7,131 bases of DNA, from assembly GCA_009840715.1 (NCBI GenBank), contig VXNE01000360.1, positions 1-7,131 on the forward strand. The letters run 5' to 3'. Shown here one piece after another: positions 6,873 to 7,131 of the stretch (the first letter of the stretch is position 1; the number at the start of each line of letters is the position of its first letter). The stretch comes from Gammaproteobacteria bacterium. Its GTDB lineage: Bacteria; Pseudomonadota; Gammaproteobacteria; Pseudomonadales; Azotimanducaceae. A program made the position numbers and the translations under genes. The notes below the pieces were generated by a model that was given only the letters and a program-made list of their open reading frames with translations, searched no databases and was not told the origin of the DNA.

Positions 6873-7131
6873 CTACTCGAAGCGGCCGAAGACACGGGCC
6901 AGGTCTTCGCTGCGCACGTTCTCGATCAGCTCCTCGTCGACGAGCATCGTCGGCGCCTTGTCGCAGGCGCCGAGGCAGACGATGGGGAGCAGCGTGAAAC
7001 GACCGTCCGCGGTCGTCTCGCCGTAGCCGATGCCGAGGTGCTGCTGGATGTCGCGGGCGAGACCGTCGGCGCCCATGATGTAGCAGCTCACGCTGTCGCA
7101 GACCATGACGACGTGACGGCCCACGGGCTGG
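6873..7131 (-). CDS. nuoE: NADH-quinone oxidoreductase subunit E, C-terminal part (cut by window edge)
   Basis: This is the thioredoxin-like [2Fe-2S] subunit that binds cluster N1a next to FMN in NuoF. The last 85 codons are visible, about half of a typical protein of some 160-170 residues; the frame stays open through base 7131. A GTG at 7122-7124 could be mistaken for a start, but it encodes an internal valine in the conserved QPVGRHV segment, so the gene is not short. Counting from the first visible residue, the cluster ligands are C11-x4-C16 (VCDSVSC) and C52-x3-C56 (CLGAC), the complete NuoE pattern. TADGRFTLLP precedes the second pair and DKAPTMLVDEELIENV follows it, both as in E. coli. 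The stop is TAG at 6873-6875, and the gene is followed at once by nuoF. Confidence 0.96.
   Translation of the reverse strand, partial: QPVGRHVVMVCDSVSCYIMGADGLARDIQQHLGIGYGETTADGRFTLLPIVCLGACDKAPTMLVDEELIENVRSEDLARVFGRFE

Noticed and set aside
6873..7124. A complete 83-residue ferredoxin-like gene starting at GTG 7122-7124
   Set aside because: The frame continues upstream to the window edge and the GTG codes for an internal valine in the conserved QPVGRHV segment of NuoE, so this is a truncated view of nuoE.

Overview
The window is a contiguous internal piece of a bacterial nuo operon, the genes for respiratory complex I (proton-pumping NADH:ubiquinone oxidoreductase). All genes lie on the minus strand, so transcription runs from high to low coordinates. 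In that order they are nuoE (3' half only, cut by the window end), nuoF, nuoG, nuoH, nuoI, nuoJ, nuoK and nuoL (first 131 codons only, cut by the window start). Six genes are complete and two are partial. Gaps are 1 to 37 bases, and nuoJ and nuoK overlap by 4 bases. No stretch of 300 bases lacks a gene. I see no RNA gene, mobile element, repeat array or convincing internal promoter or terminator.

The order E-F-G-H-I-J-K-L is the canonical one. The protein sequences match, as far as I can recall them, the Escherichia coli branch of complex I more closely than the alphaproteobacterial or mitochondrial branch. NuoG is about 914 residues, carries the extra N7 cluster cysteines and has the C-terminal region with PHRYSGRTAMRA. 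NuoI, NuoF, NuoH and NuoL also show long runs shared with E. coli. Base composition is strongly G+C rich, with third positions mostly G or C, and this produces many long shadow reading frames on both strands. I infer a high-GC bacterium with an E. coli-type complex I, plausibly a gammaproteobacterium, although this operon type also occurs in other phyla and the window has no taxonomic marker.

The encoded parts span the whole electron path of the enzyme. NuoE and NuoF take hydride from NADH through FMN, with clusters N1a and N3. NuoG holds N1b, N4, N5 and N7. NuoI carries N6a and N6b toward the quinone. NuoH forms the quinone chamber and the first membrane channel. NuoJ, NuoK and NuoL form the adjoining proton-translocating membrane arm. 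All expected cluster ligands and key membrane carboxylates that fall inside the window are present, so the complex looks functional.

Nothing here points to an undescribed system; this is a conserved housekeeping region. The points worth a second look are small: frequent GTG/TTG starts, including a TTG start for nuoK with a strong ribosome binding site; an uncertain nuoF start; stop codons built into the next gene's ribosome-binding region; and a K-E to N-D change in the acidic first loop of NuoH.
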